A DNA stretch of 64,000 nt from Shewanella halotolerans (GCF_019457535.1 NZ_CP080417.1:2356001-2420000); one strand, 5' to 3'; positions 18,957 through 28,294 are shown, counted from the stretch's first letter. Numbers and translations are program-made. Notes: generated by a model not told the origin, from the letters alone.

Positions 18957-19517
18957 ATGAAAACTGCTCATGAAATCCGTCCTGGTAACGTGATCATGTT
19001 AGATGGCAGCCCATGGGTTGTTCAAAAAACTGAAACAACTCGTTCAGGCCGTAACGCGGCTATCGTTAAGATGAAGCTGAAGAACCTACTTCAAGAGTCA
19101 TCTACCGAAACCACCTTTAAGGGTGAAGACAAGATGGAAGATATCATTCTAGACCGTCTTGATTGTACTTATTCTTACTTCGCCGATCCTATGTATGTCT
19201 TCATGGATGCCGAATACAACCAGTATGACGTTGAAGCCGACAACCTAGGTGATGCAGCTGCTTACATCGTTGACGGTATGGAAGAACAGTGCCAGGTAAC
19301 TTTCTATGAAGGCAAGGCAATCTCTGTTGAACTGCCAACCACTGTTGTACGTGAAGTGACCTACACTGAGCCTTCAGCTCGTGGCGACACCTCAGGTAAA
19401 GTCATGAAGCCTGCTACTATCGCCGGTGGTGCAACCCTAAGCGTTGCTGACTTCGTTAAGACTGGCGACCTGATCGAGATCGACACTCGCACACACGAGT
19501 TCAAGAAGCGCGCTTAA
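18957..19517 (+). CDS. efp: Elongation factor P (arginine-32 type)
   Basis: 186 aa with KOW-like N-terminal domain and two OB domains. Enters the E site and helps peptide bond formation at consecutive prolines. The loop tip reads TTRSGRNAAIV, with the modifiable residue at position 32 being Arg rather than the Lys34 of E. coli. This matches the EarP pathway and not EpmA/B/C. SD-like AGAGAAATG precedes the start. Confidence 0.97.
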   Translation: MKTAHEIRPGNVIMLDGSPWVVQKTETTRSGRNAAIVKMKLKNLLQESSTETTFKGEDKMEDIILDRLDCTYSYFADPMYVFMDAEYNQYDVEADNLGDAAAYIVDGMEEQCQVTFYEGKAISVELPTTVVREVTYTEPSARGDTSGKVMKPATIAGGATLSVADFVKTGDLIEIDTRTHEFKKRA

Positions 19518-19541
19518 ACAAGCCGTTAACTCGATAACAAA

Positions 19542-19562
19542 AGCCAGCGTAAATCGCTGGCT
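19542..19562 (+). terminator. Terminator of earP-efp
   Basis: Stem AGCCAGCG/CGCTGGCT with TAAAT loop, then a T-run. Confidence 0.9.
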
Positions 19563-19795
19563 TTTTTGTGCCTGAAGCTTACGAATGTAGTGACAACAAC
19601 TGCTAACAGCAAACCAGCCAGAATAAAACTCTATTTTATTTTTTAACAAATAAGCTATTTAGCATTTTCCTCTGAAAATATTTCCTAAATTGCAGCAAAG
19701 CCCCTTTTAAACAATACTTTTTTTCGTTATTGTTCGATAACTTACGAGCTTTGACACAATCAGCTTTTTTCTTTACCGGCAATCACGAGGTTTCG

Positions 19796-21010
19796 ATGCG
19801 CCCTATCATTAAATCCAATAAACTCGACACCGTCTGTTACGACATCCGCGGACCTGTCCATAAGGAAGCTAGGCGCCTGGAAGATGAAGGCCATCGCATC
19901 CTTAAGCTCAACATAGGTAACCCGGCCCCCTTCGGTTTCGAGGCCCCGGAAGAGATAGTGCGCGACGTCATCCTCAACCTGCCCAGCGCCCAGGGCTACA
20001 GCGAGTCCAAGGGGCTGTTCTCGGCGCGCAAGGCGATCGTGCAGCACTACCAGAGTCTGGGGCTATTTGGCGTCGATATCGAGGATATCTATATAGGCAA
20101 CGGCGTGTCGGAACTTATTGTTATGGCGATGCAGGGCCTGCTGAACAGCGACGATGAGGTGCTGGTGCCCTCACCCGACTATCCCCTGTGGACGGCGGCG
20201 GTACACCTCTCAGGCGGCAAGGCGCAGCACTATCGCTGCGACGAAGAATCAGATTGGTTTCCCGATCTCGACGACATCAAATCCAAGATTAGCAGCCGCA
20301 CCCGCGGCATAGTGCTGATCAACCCCAACAACCCAACCGGCGCCGTATACTCCCGCGAGCTACTGCTGGAGATTATCGAACTATGCCGTCAGCACGACAT
20401 CATCTTGTTTGCCGACGAGATCTACGACAAGATCTTGTATGATGGCGCGATTCATATTCCGGCGGCGACGCTGTCGGATGACATTCTCACCGTGACCTTC
20501 AATGGTCTCTCCAAATCATACCGCGCCGCGGGCTTTCGCGTTGGCTGGATGATGCTTTCGGGCAATCTCAAGGCCGCCAAGAGCTATATCGAAGGCTTGG
20601 ATATGCTGGCCTCTATGCGTTTGTGCTCCAACGTCCCCAATCAGCACGCGATTCAGACCGCGCTCGGCGGCTATCAGAGCATCAATGAGCTGGTGGCCCC
20701 TGAAGGAAGACTCACGCTGCAGCGCAATACTTGCTATGAGCTACTCAATCAGATCCCAGGGGTGAGCTGTAAGAAACCTAAGGGCGCGCTATATGCTTTC
20801 CCTAAGCTGGATGCCAAGAAGTTTAACTTGAGGGATGACGAGCGACTGGTACTGGATCTACTCAAAGAGAAGAAAATTCTCTTGGTACAAGGCACCGCCT
20901 TTAACTGGCCAGAGCCGGATCATCTCAGAGTCGTCTTCCTGCCCCACAAGGAAGATCTGCAAAAGGCGCTGGTGGAGTTCGGTGACTTCCTCACCAGCTA
21001 CAGCCAATAA
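19796..21010 (+). CDS. alaA: Glutamate-pyruvate aminotransferase AlaA
   Basis: PLP-dependent class I aminotransferase making alanine from pyruvate and glutamate. 404 aa. I chose the ATG at 19796 because CACGAGG lies 5 nt upstream and the protein then begins MRPIIKSNKL, aligning with E. coli AlaA. The upstream 22 codons have no counterpart. PLP lysine is in NGLSKSYRAAGFR, the cofactor Asp in ADEIYDKILYD, and NPNNPTGAVYS is the substrate-loop signature. In E. coli alaA (yfbQ) is also next to yfbR. Confidence 0.94.
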   Translation: MRPIIKSNKLDTVCYDIRGPVHKEARRLEDEGHRILKLNIGNPAPFGFEAPEEIVRDVILNLPSAQGYSESKGLFSARKAIVQHYQSLGLFGVDIEDIYIGNGVSELIVMAMQGLLNSDDEVLVPSPDYPLWTAAVHLSGGKAQHYRCDEESDWFPDLDDIKSKISSRTRGIVLINPNNPTGAVYSRELLLEIIELCRQHDIILFADEIYDKILYDGAIHIPAATLSDDILTVTFNGLSKSYRAAGFRVGWMMLSGNLKAAKSYIEGLDMLASMRLCSNVPNQHAIQTALGGYQSINELVAPEGRLTLQRNTCYELLNQIPGVSCKKPKGALYAFPKLDAKKFNLRDDERLVLDLLKEKKILLVQGTAFNWPEPDHLRVVFLPHKEDLQKALVEFGDFLTSYSQ

Positions 21011-21040
21011 GCTTTCTTGCGGTAACTTAGCAAAGAAAAG

Positions 21041-21056
21041 GCGATCTCAGGATCGC
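21041..21056 (+). terminator. Terminator of alaA
   Basis: Stem GCGATC/GATCGC with TCAG loop and a run of seven T residues. Confidence 0.9.
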
Positions 21057-21070
21057 TTTTTTTATTCTTA

Positions 21071-21247
21071 ATACCAATCACAATAAATCAGTGAGCAGAT
21101 ATAGCGCAGGAAAAACACCTGAGAACAAGGCAAGATATTTAGATAAGTAGTTATTCCAGAGTTAGTAATTCCAGGATTAAAAATCCTAACGCCGTTATCA
21201 AGCGTTTTAACAAGCTAGCATGATCAAGTTTTTATTACGATTGGTAT
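21071..21247. repeat. MITE-like intergenic repeat, copy 1
   Basis: Bounded by perfect inverted repeats ATACCAATC and GATTGGTAT. The interior shares long blocks with the copy at 36678-36839 (GCGCAGG/CGCAGGAAAAAC, GAGAACAAGGCA, TAACGCCGTTATC, CGTTTTAACAA, TAGCATGATCAA). It is 177 bp, 15 bp longer than copy 2, because of an imperfect 15-bp tandem duplication around 21150-21174. No ORF. It sits between the alaA terminator and yfbR. Confidence 0.85.
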
Positions 21248-21313
21248 AAGACACTGTTTCTATTTACTTGCCCTGTGTTACTGTTACAGCAACTTAGCAA
21301 CAGGGAAAGCAGT

Positions 21314-21901
21314 ATGAGTCATTTGTTCGCCCACCTGGCCAGGATGAAGTTGATCCAACGCTGGCCGCTCATGTACAACGTCCGCCCGGAAAACGTACAG
21401 GAACATTCGCTACAGGTCGCCATGGTGGCCCACGCCTTAGCCATCATAGCCAACAAGAAATTCAATAAGCAGCTCAGCCCGGAGCGCGCCGCCACCCTGG
21501 CGATATTTCACGATGCCAGCGAGATCCTCACCGGCGATCTACCCACCCCGGTCAAATATTTCAACAAGGAGATCGAGGCCGAGTACAAGAAGATAGAGGC
21601 GATCGCCGAGCGCAGGCTGCTGGAGATGGTGCCCGAAGAGTTTCAAGAAGATTACCGGGATCTTTTACTGAGCGATCAAGCCGACGAGGAGTACAAACAG
21701 CTGGTGAAATCCGCCGATACCCTGTGCGCCTACCTCAAATGCCTAGAAGAGCAGACGGCCGGCAACCATGAGTTCAATACCGCCAAGCGACGCCTCACCG
21801 AATCCCTAAGCAAGAATCCAGATCCGGCGGTAAAATATTTTATTGATACGTTTATTCCCAGCTTCGAGCTAAACCTCGACGAGATCAATCGCCTGCTTTA
21901 G
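21314..21901 (+). CDS. yfbR: 5'-deoxynucleotidase YfbR (HD domain)
   Basis: Dephosphorylates deoxyribonucleoside 5'-monophosphates. 195 aa from the ATG at 21314 (preceded by GGGAAAG), aligning with E. coli YfbR. The in-frame upstream ATG at 21275 has no family support. HD-domain metal ligands fit H31 (NVQEHSLQVA), H66-D67 (IFHDASEILTGDLPTPVKYF) and the Asp in KSADTLCAYLKCLEE. Followed 28 bp later by a dGTPase-like gene, so the pair would act on dNTP pools. Confidence 0.94.
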   Translation: MSHLFAHLARMKLIQRWPLMYNVRPENVQEHSLQVAMVAHALAIIANKKFNKQLSPERAATLAIFHDASEILTGDLPTPVKYFNKEIEAEYKKIEAIAERRLLEMVPEEFQEDYRDLLLSDQADEEYKQLVKSADTLCAYLKCLEEQTAGNHEFNTAKRRLTESLSKNPDPAVKYFIDTFIPSFELNLDEINRLL

Positions 21902-21929
21902 CAGCAATGTCTGGCAAAGAGGAAAGCAT

Positions 21930-23255
21930 ATGACATCGGCCATCTGGCATGAGAGACGCTTAGGCGAAGATAAACTCAGGCGCAACGACCACCGCAGCCC
22001 CTATCAGCGCGATCGCGCCCGCATTCTACACTCGGCCGCCTTCAGACGTTTGCAGGCCAAGACTCAGGTACTGGGTGTCGGCATGAACGACTTCTATCGC
22101 ACCCGCCTCACCCACTCGCTGGAGGTGTCGCAGATAGGCACAGGGATCTGCGCCCAGCTCAAACAGAAATACCCAGATCTGCATCATCTGCTCGATTCGA
22201 TGAGCCTGATAGAATCCCTCTGTCTGGCCCACGACATTGGCCATCCCCCCTTTGGTCACGGCGGCGAGGTCGCGCTCAACTATATGATGCGCAGCGACGG
22301 CGGCTTCGAGGGCAACGGACAAACCTTCAGGATCCTCACCGCGCTCGAGCCCTATACCCAACACTTTGGCATGAACCTCACCCGGCGCACCTTGCTGGGG
22401 ATCCTCAAGTATCCCGCCAGCCACAATGAACTGTATCAGTCCCAGCCAAGGCCAGAGGTCGACAGCTATCGTCAACTTAAGCCAAGCCAGTGGCGTCCGG
22501 TTAAAGGGATCTTCTTTGAGGACAAGCCTGTGCTCGACTGGGTACTCGAGCCGCTATCGCTCCAGGACAGAGAACGATTCGTCTCGGCTGAGCCCGGAGC
22601 AAGAGATCAACACAGACGCACCCGGTATAAGTCGCTCGATTGCTCCATCATGGAGCTCGCAGACGATACCGCCTATGCCATTCACGATCTCGAAGATGCC
22701 ATCGTCATGGGCATCGTCACCCAGGCCATGTGGCAGCAAGATGTGGCCAGCCTGCTAGCGGGCAGCGACGATGAATGGATTGCCAAGGAATTCGCTACCA
22801 TAGGCGATAAGCTGTTTGCGCTGGAAAATCACCTGCGCAAAGACGCTATTGGTACCCTGGTTAACGGTTTCGTCACCGCCATCTTGATCGATGAAAACCC
22901 CAATTTTTGCGAGCCACTGCTCAGATATAACGCCCGCCTGGAGCCCCCCTTCGACGAGGCGCTCCATGTGCTCAAGCAGTTTGTCTACAAGCGGGTGATC
23001 CGCAAACCTGAGATCCAGATGTTGGAGTACAAGGGCCAGCAGATAGTGATGGAGCTGTTCGAGGCCTTCGCCTCAGATCCCGAGCGTCTGTTGCCGCTCA
23101 ATACCCAGGAGCGCTGGCAACAGATGGCCCAGCAAGAAGGCAATTGCAACCGGGTGATCGCCGACTATATCTCGGGAATGACAGATGAGTTTGCCGCACG
23201 CCTGCACCAACATCTGTTTAGTGCCAAGGCGGGGTCGCTGATCGATCTGCAGTAA
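21930..23255 (+). CDS. dgt: dGTP triphosphohydrolase-like HD protein (anti-phage dGTPase branch)
   Basis: 441 aa HD-superfamily enzyme cleaving dNTP, typically dGTP, to deoxynucleoside and triphosphate. Metal site: RTRLTHSLEVSQIG (H62), LAHDIGHPPFGHGGE (H101-D102) and ELADDTAYAIHDLEDA (distal Asp). N-terminal RNDHRSPYQRDRARILHSAAFRRLQ is the family signature. The length fits the dGTPase type 2 branch, members of which, including one from Shewanella, have been reported to defend against phage by depleting dGTP. Whether this copy is defensive or housekeeping cannot be read from sequence. Probably cotranscribed with yfbR. Confidence 0.88.
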   Translation: MTSAIWHERRLGEDKLRRNDHRSPYQRDRARILHSAAFRRLQAKTQVLGVGMNDFYRTRLTHSLEVSQIGTGICAQLKQKYPDLHHLLDSMSLIESLCLAHDIGHPPFGHGGEVALNYMMRSDGGFEGNGQTFRILTALEPYTQHFGMNLTRRTLLGILKYPASHNELYQSQPRPEVDSYRQLKPSQWRPVKGIFFEDKPVLDWVLEPLSLQDRERFVSAEPGARDQHRRTRYKSLDCSIMELADDTAYAIHDLEDAIVMGIVTQAMWQQDVASLLAGSDDEWIAKEFATIGDKLFALENHLRKDAIGTLVNGFVTAILIDENPNFCEPLLRYNARLEPPFDEALHVLKQFVYKRVIRKPEIQMLEYKGQQIVMELFEAFASDPERLLPLNTQERWQQMAQQEGNCNRVIADYISGMTDEFAARLHQHLFSAKAGSLIDLQ

Positions 23256-23290
23256 GCCCAACGCAATAGTCCCATAAAAAGGCATAAAAA

Positions 23291-23309
23291 AACGCGCACC
23301 AGGCGCGTT
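23291..23309. terminator. Bidirectional terminator between dgt and ychE
   Basis: Stem AACGCGC/GCGCGTT with ACCAG loop, A-run before and T-run after. The genes converge here. Confidence 0.9.
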
Positions 23310-23340
23310 TTTCTTATTCAGAGACTTTTTCCAGAGCTGG

Positions 23341-23982
23341 TTAGCTGCCTATCAGGCTGGGGAACAGGCCCTTGAAACCGGCCGCCATCACCTCGATACC
23401 GATAGAGAGCATCAGCAGACCCATGAGACGGGTGATCACGTTGATGCCCGTTTTACCCAGCAGCTTGAAGATCACCGGCGCCATACGAAACAGGGTGAAG
23501 CTGGTGAGGCCGAAGATCACCACAGTGATCGACATGCCAATAAGGTCGCTAAAGGTGTTGTGCTGCGCCGCCGAGACGATCACCGAACTGATCGCACCGG
23601 GGCCGGCCATCAATGGCAAGGCCAGAGGGACTACGGCAACCGACTCCATGCCCGACGCCTCCCTGTCTTCTTCCTGGTTACGCTTCACCTCGCCCAGCTT
23701 ACCTTGCAGCATGGACATGGCGATGATGGCAATCAGGGTGCCGCCGGCAATTCTGAACGCCGACAGCGAGATACTAAACATGTTGAGGATATGCTGGCCG
23801 GCGATGATGGTCACAAGCAGGATCACCACCACGGCAAAGTTGGCGACCTTGCCGGTATGGTTGCGCTCCGCTTCCGTCTGGTGACTGGTCAGACTCACAA
23901 ACACGGGCAGCAAACCTATGGGGTTGATTATCGCTACCAAGCCAAGAAAAAATTTAACATAAAGTGTTAAATCCAATGTCAT
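23341..23982 (-). CDS. ychE: MarC-family membrane protein YchE
   Basis: 213 aa, six predicted transmembrane segments. FFLGLVAIINPIGLLPVF (residues 11-28) and PLALPLMAGPGAISSVIV (about 117-134) are the two internally repeated MarC signatures. Function is unknown; MarC was once thought to be a resistance determinant. Placement next to adhE, on the opposite strand, matches E. coli ychE-adhE. Confidence 0.88.
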   Translation of the reverse strand: MTLDLTLYVKFFLGLVAIINPIGLLPVFVSLTSHQTEAERNHTGKVANFAVVVILLVTIIAGQHILNMFSISLSAFRIAGGTLIAIIAMSMLQGKLGEVKRNQEEDREASGMESVAVVPLALPLMAGPGAISSVIVSAAQHNTFSDLIGMSITVVIFGLTSFTLFRMAPVIFKLLGKTGINVITRLMGLLMLSIGIEVMAAGFKGLFPSLIGS

Positions 23983-24146
23983 CTCCTCAAGTGACGTTAT
24001 AGTCGGTTAAAAAGCAGTATGGTTGAAAAACGCTTACTGTACAGTATGTCTCTTCCGTGGAAAAACGAGATTTTCTATCACAATTCACAACTTTGACTTA
24101 AATATTCTATTTTTACCCGACTAAAATTAACCCAGTGAAAGCCGTC

Positions 24147-24164
24147 ACATTGTGCTCACAATGT
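24147..24164. promoter_or_regulatory. Perfect inverted repeat upstream of adhE
   Basis: ACATTGTG-CT-CACAATGT, 8-bp arms with 2-bp spacer, about 135 bp before the adhE ATG. It overlaps the HexR-like site by 3 bp. It does not fit CRP or FNR spacing. A Rex-like redox factor is conceivable because of TTGTG/CACAA, but the spacing is wrong, so the binder is unknown. Confidence 0.4.
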
Positions 24165-24176
24165 CATTTTATTACA
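24162..24176. promoter_or_regulatory. HexR-like binding site upstream of adhE
   Basis: TGTCATTTTATTACA matches 14 of 15 positions of the HexR consensus TGTARTWWWAYTACA, the only mismatch being C at position 4. HexR (RpiR family, senses 2-keto-3-deoxy-6-phosphogluconate) controls central carbon genes in Shewanella, reportedly including fermentation genes. Located 120 bp before the adhE start in the ychE-adhE gap (23983-24296). Confidence 0.6.
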
Positions 24177-24296
24177 TTAACAGGCGGTTTTGCGGCGCCG
24201 ATCACGGTTAACACCCCACCAAAGGTGTAATTTTCCTTCATAAAGAGAATTTAGCCAAAACCGATTTTCGCTAAATTTTTTTCCAAGGATCTTATT

Positions 24297-26915
24297 ATGA
24301 CTGTTAGCAACCAACAGGAACTCGACCAACTGGTCGAACGGGTCGCCAAGGCCCAGGCACAATTTGCCAACTTTAGTCAGGAGCAGGTCGATAAAATCTT
24401 CCGCGCCGCCGCCCTGGCCGCGGCCGATGCCCGTATCTCCCTGGCCAAGATGGCGGCCAACGAAACCGGTATGGGTGTACTGGAAGATAAGGTGATCAAG
24501 AACCACTTCGCCTCCGAATACATCTACAACAAGTATAAGGATGACAAGACCTGTGGCATCCTTGAGGAAGACCCAACCTTCGGCACCATCACCATCGCTG
24601 AGCCAGTGGGCCTCATCTGCGGTATTGTGCCGACAACTAACCCGACTTCTACTGCCATCTTCAAGGCCTTGATCAGCCTCAAGACCCGTAACGGCATCAT
24701 CTTCTCGCCGCACCCAAGAGCCAAGGTATCGACCACTACCGCCGCCCGCCTGGTGCTCGAAGCTGCGGTCGAAGCCGGCGCGCCGAAAGATATCATCGGC
24801 TGGATCGATGAGCCTAGCGTGGCACTGTCTAACCAGTTGATGACCCACGACAAGATCAACCTGATCCTGGCCACAGGTGGCCCAGGCATGGTGAAGGCCG
24901 CCTACTCTTCAGGCAAGCCAGCAATCGGTGTCGGCGCGGGTAACACGCCTATCGTTATCGACGAGACCGCCGACATCAAACGCGCGGTCAGCTCAATTTT
25001 GATGTCAAAAACCTTCGATAACGGCGTGGTGTGTGCATCAGAGCAGGCCGTGGTCGTGGTCAACGCCGTCTATGACGCTGTCAAAGAGCGTTTCGCCAGC
25101 CATGGCGGCTACATGCTCTCAAGCAAAGAAGCCAAGGCGATGCAGAAGGTGATCCTTAAAAATGGTGCGCTCAATGCCGACATCGTAGGACAGAGCGCCG
25201 CGACCATAGCGGCAATGGCCAACATCAAGGTGCCCGCCAGCACTAAGGTGCTGATTGGTCAGGCAACCGAGATCAGCGAAAGCGAGGCCTTCGCTCATGA
25301 GAAGCTCTCTCCGCTACTGGCCATGTACCGCGCCAGCGATTTCGACGATGCGCTCAACAAGGCCGAAGCCTTAGTGACACTGGGCGGCATAGGCCATACA
25401 TCTGGCCTCTATACCGACCAGGACACCCAGACAGAGCGGGTAAAAACCTTCGGCTACCGCATGAAAACTGCGCGTATTCTGATCAACACCCCGGCCTCAC
25501 AAGGTGGCATCGGCGATCTCTACAACTTCAAGTTGGCGCCATCACTCACCCTGGGCTGTGGCTCATGGGGCGGTAACTCCATCTCAGAAAACGTAGGTCC
25601 TAGCCACCTGATCAACAAGAAAACTGTCGCTAAGCGAGCCGAAAATATGTTGTGGCATAAACTCCCCTCCTCTATCTATTTCCGCCGCGGCAGCTTACCT
25701 ATCGCCCTCGAAGAGTTAAGCGATAAGAAACGCGCGCTGATCGTCACGGACAAGTATCTGTTTAATAACGGCTACTGCGATGAGACCATCAAGATCTTAA
25801 AGTCTCAGGGCCTGGAAACCGAAGTCTTCTACGAAGTAGAGGCGGACCCAACCCTGGCGATCGTTAACCAAGGTGCCAGTGTGGCCAAGAGCTTCCAGCC
25901 CGATGTGATCATCGCCCTCGGCGGTGGCTCGCCGATGGATGCAGCCAAGATCATCTGGGTCATGTATGAACATCCTGAAGTCGACTTTGCCGATCTGGCG
26001 CTGCGCTTCATGGACATTCGTAAGCGCATCTACAAGTTCCCGAAATTGGGCAAGAAGGCCAAGATGGTAGCTATCCCTACCACCTCAGGCACAGGTTCAG
26101 AGGTGACACCATTCGCCGTGGTCACCGATGAACAGACCGGCATGAAGTATCCGATTGCCGACTATGAGCTGACGCCCAACATGGCGATCGTCGACCCTAA
26201 CCTGGTGATGGATATGCCAAAGTCGCTTACCGCCTTCGGGGGTATCGACGCCATCACCCACGCGCTGGAAGCCTATGTCAGCGTGATGGCCAACGAGTAC
26301 AGCGACGGTCAGGCGCTGCAGGCACTAGATCTGCTGGTGAAACACCTACCAGACGCCTACGCCTTGGGCGCCAAGGCTCCGGTGGCCCGCGAGAAGGTGC
26401 ATAATGGCGCCACCATTGCCGGCATCGCCTTCGCTAACGCCTTCCTGGGGATCTGTCACTCTATGGCGCACAAGCTGGGCGCCGAGTTCCACCTGGCACA
26501 CGGTTTAGCAAACGCCCTGCTGATCAGCAACGTGATCCGCTTTAACGCGACCGATCTACCAACCAAGCAGGCCGCATTCAGCCAGTACGATCGACCCAAG
26601 GCCCTTTGTCGTTACGCAAAGATTGCCGAACATCTCAAATTAAAAAGCGCGACAGGCGAAGGCATTAGCGATGAAGAAAAAGTGGAAGCGTTGCTCGAAA
26701 AAATCGATGAACTCAAGAAGACGATTGGCATTCCGGCTTCGATCCAAGAAGCAGGCGTCAACGAAGCCGACTTCTTCGCTAAACTCGACGAGCTTGCCGA
26801 AGACGCCTTCGACGATCAATGTACCGGGGCAAACCCAAGATACCCATTGATTGCTGAGCTCAAGGCGATCCTCACCGCCAGCTTCTACGGTAAGAAGTAT
26901 CAAGACGCCGTCTAA
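24297..26915 (+). CDS. adhE: Bifunctional acetaldehyde-CoA/alcohol dehydrogenase
   Basis: Reduces acetyl-CoA to acetaldehyde and then ethanol, with NADH, in fermentation; forms spirosomes. 872 aa. The N-terminal aldehyde dehydrogenase domain has catalytic Cys246 in DNGVVCASEQ and the nucleotide loop GVGAGNTP. The C-terminal iron-dependent alcohol dehydrogenase domain has GGGSPMDAAK, PTTSGTGSEVTPFAV and the iron-binding His sequence CHSMAHKLGAEFHLAHG. Both domains are complete. AAGGATC precedes the start. Confidence 0.97.
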   Translation: MTVSNQQELDQLVERVAKAQAQFANFSQEQVDKIFRAAALAAADARISLAKMAANETGMGVLEDKVIKNHFASEYIYNKYKDDKTCGILEEDPTFGTITIAEPVGLICGIVPTTNPTSTAIFKALISLKTRNGIIFSPHPRAKVSTTTAARLVLEAAVEAGAPKDIIGWIDEPSVALSNQLMTHDKINLILATGGPGMVKAAYSSGKPAIGVGAGNTPIVIDETADIKRAVSSILMSKTFDNGVVCASEQAVVVVNAVYDAVKERFASHGGYMLSSKEAKAMQKVILKNGALNADIVGQSAATIAAMANIKVPASTKVLIGQATEISESEAFAHEKLSPLLAMYRASDFDDALNKAEALVTLGGIGHTSGLYTDQDTQTERVKTFGYRMKTARILINTPASQGGIGDLYNFKLAPSLTLGCGSWGGNSISENVGPSHLINKKTVAKRAENMLWHKLPSSIYFRRGSLPIALEELSDKKRALIVTDKYLFNNGYCDETIKILKSQGLETEVFYEVEADPTLAIVNQGASVAKSFQPDVIIALGGGSPMDAAKIIWVMYEHPEVDFADLALRFMDIRKRIYKFPKLGKKAKMVAIPTTSGTGSEVTPFAVVTDEQTGMKYPIADYELTPNMAIVDPNLVMDMPKSLTAFGGIDAITHALEAYVSVMANEYSDGQALQALDLLVKHLPDAYALGAKAPVAREKVHNGATIAGIAFANAFLGICHSMAHKLGAEFHLAHGLANALLISNVIRFNATDLPTKQAAFSQYDRPKALCRYAKIAEHLKLKSATGEGISDEEKVEALLEKIDELKKTIGIPASIQEAGVNEADFFAKLDELAEDAFDDQCTGANPRYPLIAELKAILTASFYGKKYQDAV

Positions 26916-26978
26916 TCGCTTGAGGGACTCGCGCGAGCCCTAGCGTCGCGACCAGTCTTACTCATTTACTAAGCAAAA

Positions 26979-26995
26979 GGTGCTCATAGAGCACC
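26979..26995 (+). terminator. Terminator of adhE
   Basis: Stem GGTGCTC/GAGCACC with ATA loop, flanked by A4 and T6. Confidence 0.92.
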
Positions 26996-27169
26996 TTTTT
27001 TATGTCTCTCTTACAGCCCCAAGCCCTACTCCTGAATAGCGATATCCCATTGTTTTTACTAATCAATAAATAAAGAAAAAGCTTTTTACCTTGACCACAA
27101 AAATTATTAGTTAGCAAGACTGTCAGCTTAAGGCTATAAGGCTTCACCCCATGTTAGGATCCTAAGCCA

Positions 27170-27820
27170 TTGACAGCACATTTAGACTCACCTTCAGATT
27201 CTGAACTCAAAGATATCCTGTTTGCCGACATCTGCGATCGGCTCGCTACCCACGGCTATGTCGTGCTGCACAACATTTTTGCACAGCCTATGTTGCAACA
27301 ACTGCTGGATGGCATCACGGGACTTGCCGAGGAAGACTTTAAGGCCGCAGCTATAGGTCGTCAGCAAGACCAACAGGTCGTCGAGTCGATTCGCCGGGAT
27401 AAAATCTGCTGGTTAAACGAGTCGGTGGAGTTCGCAAAAGACTACTTCGATTGGTCAGAAGAGCTGCGCCTCGCCGTTAACCGCTATCTCTATCTGGGCC
27501 TGTTCGATCAAGAAGCCATGCTGGCCTATTACGCTCCCGGTGCCTTCTATAAACGTCATCTCGACGCCTTTAGGGGCCAGACTAACCGCAAGCTCACCAG
27601 CATCCTCTATCTCAACCCCGACTGGCAACCCAGCCACGGCGGTGAGCTGCTGATGTACGAAGGCGACGAAACAACCCCATTCCAAGTTGTCGAGCCAAGG
27701 TTCGGTACCATGGTGATCTTCTTAAGCGAACTCTTTCCACACGAGGTCTCCCTGTCACACTACGACAGATACAGCCTCACCTCTTGGTATCGCATCAACG
27801 ACGGCATGCCAGGGCACTAA
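27170..27820 (+). CDS. 2OG-Fe(II) oxygenase (prolyl 4-hydroxylase-like)
   Basis: 216 aa double-stranded beta-helix dioxygenase. The iron triad fits KRHLDAFRG (His and Asp near residues 124-126) and the distal His in LFPHEVSLS (near 182). The 2-oxoglutarate-binding Arg is in SLTSWYRIND. The C-terminal half matches SM-20/EGL-9-like prolyl hydroxylases in bacteria, some of which modify ribosomal proteins or EF-Tu; the substrate here is unknown. The only in-frame start before the conserved region is a TTG following an in-frame stop. Stands alone. Confidence 0.8.
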   Translation: MTAHLDSPSDSELKDILFADICDRLATHGYVVLHNIFAQPMLQQLLDGITGLAEEDFKAAAIGRQQDQQVVESIRRDKICWLNESVEFAKDYFDWSEELRLAVNRYLYLGLFDQEAMLAYYAPGAFYKRHLDAFRGQTNRKLTSILYLNPDWQPSHGGELLMYEGDETTPFQVVEPRFGTMVIFLSELFPHEVSLSHYDRYSLTSWYRINDGMPGH

Positions 27821-28294
27821 GCGTCGCAGCATCGAAAGCAAGTCCCCAGAATTCCCTTAAGCATTTGCGAGCTCAGCAATATCCGAGCTCGCGGTGAATC
27901 ACACAGCTAGCGACCAATCAGCAGTCTCGCTTAGTAAATCTCCCACGCTCTACCCAATTCAACCTATTGGCAACCAGCCAAAGACGGTGCTAAGTTATTG
28001 TAAAAATGCATTATCACTTCTAGAGTTTGCAAACAAAACTGGCTAGGTGCGCAGTTCTTAAGAGGTAATAGATGATAGGGAATCCCACATTAAAAGGATT
28101 CTTTGTTTACTCATTCTCAATGTAATGCCTGTTGCTTGTGGTGATCGTCGCTTGTGATGACTGTCGCTTGAGAAGCCGCTAATCGCATAGAAGATGACAA
28201 GTCAAAACTGACGCCGACACTGAGATTCAAACTCAATACTCCCATAGCATTACACTCTTTCCCTTAAGGAGTAATGCCATAGAAGGAAACGCCC
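27821..28294. other. 474-bp intergenic region
   Basis: No gene is visible. A perfect 8-bp hairpin GCGAGCTC/GAGCTCGC with 10-nt loop (27867-27892) lacks a T-run, so it is not a classic terminator. Near 28130-28170 three diverged repeats of about 17 bp (around GTCGCTTGTGATGACTG) occur. The promoter of the next gene must lie at the right-hand end. Confidence 0.4.

Noticed and set aside
24177..24848. 223-codon minus-strand ORF overlapping the adhE start
   Set aside because: Mirror of highly conserved adhE coding sequence; composition is that of an antisense frame.
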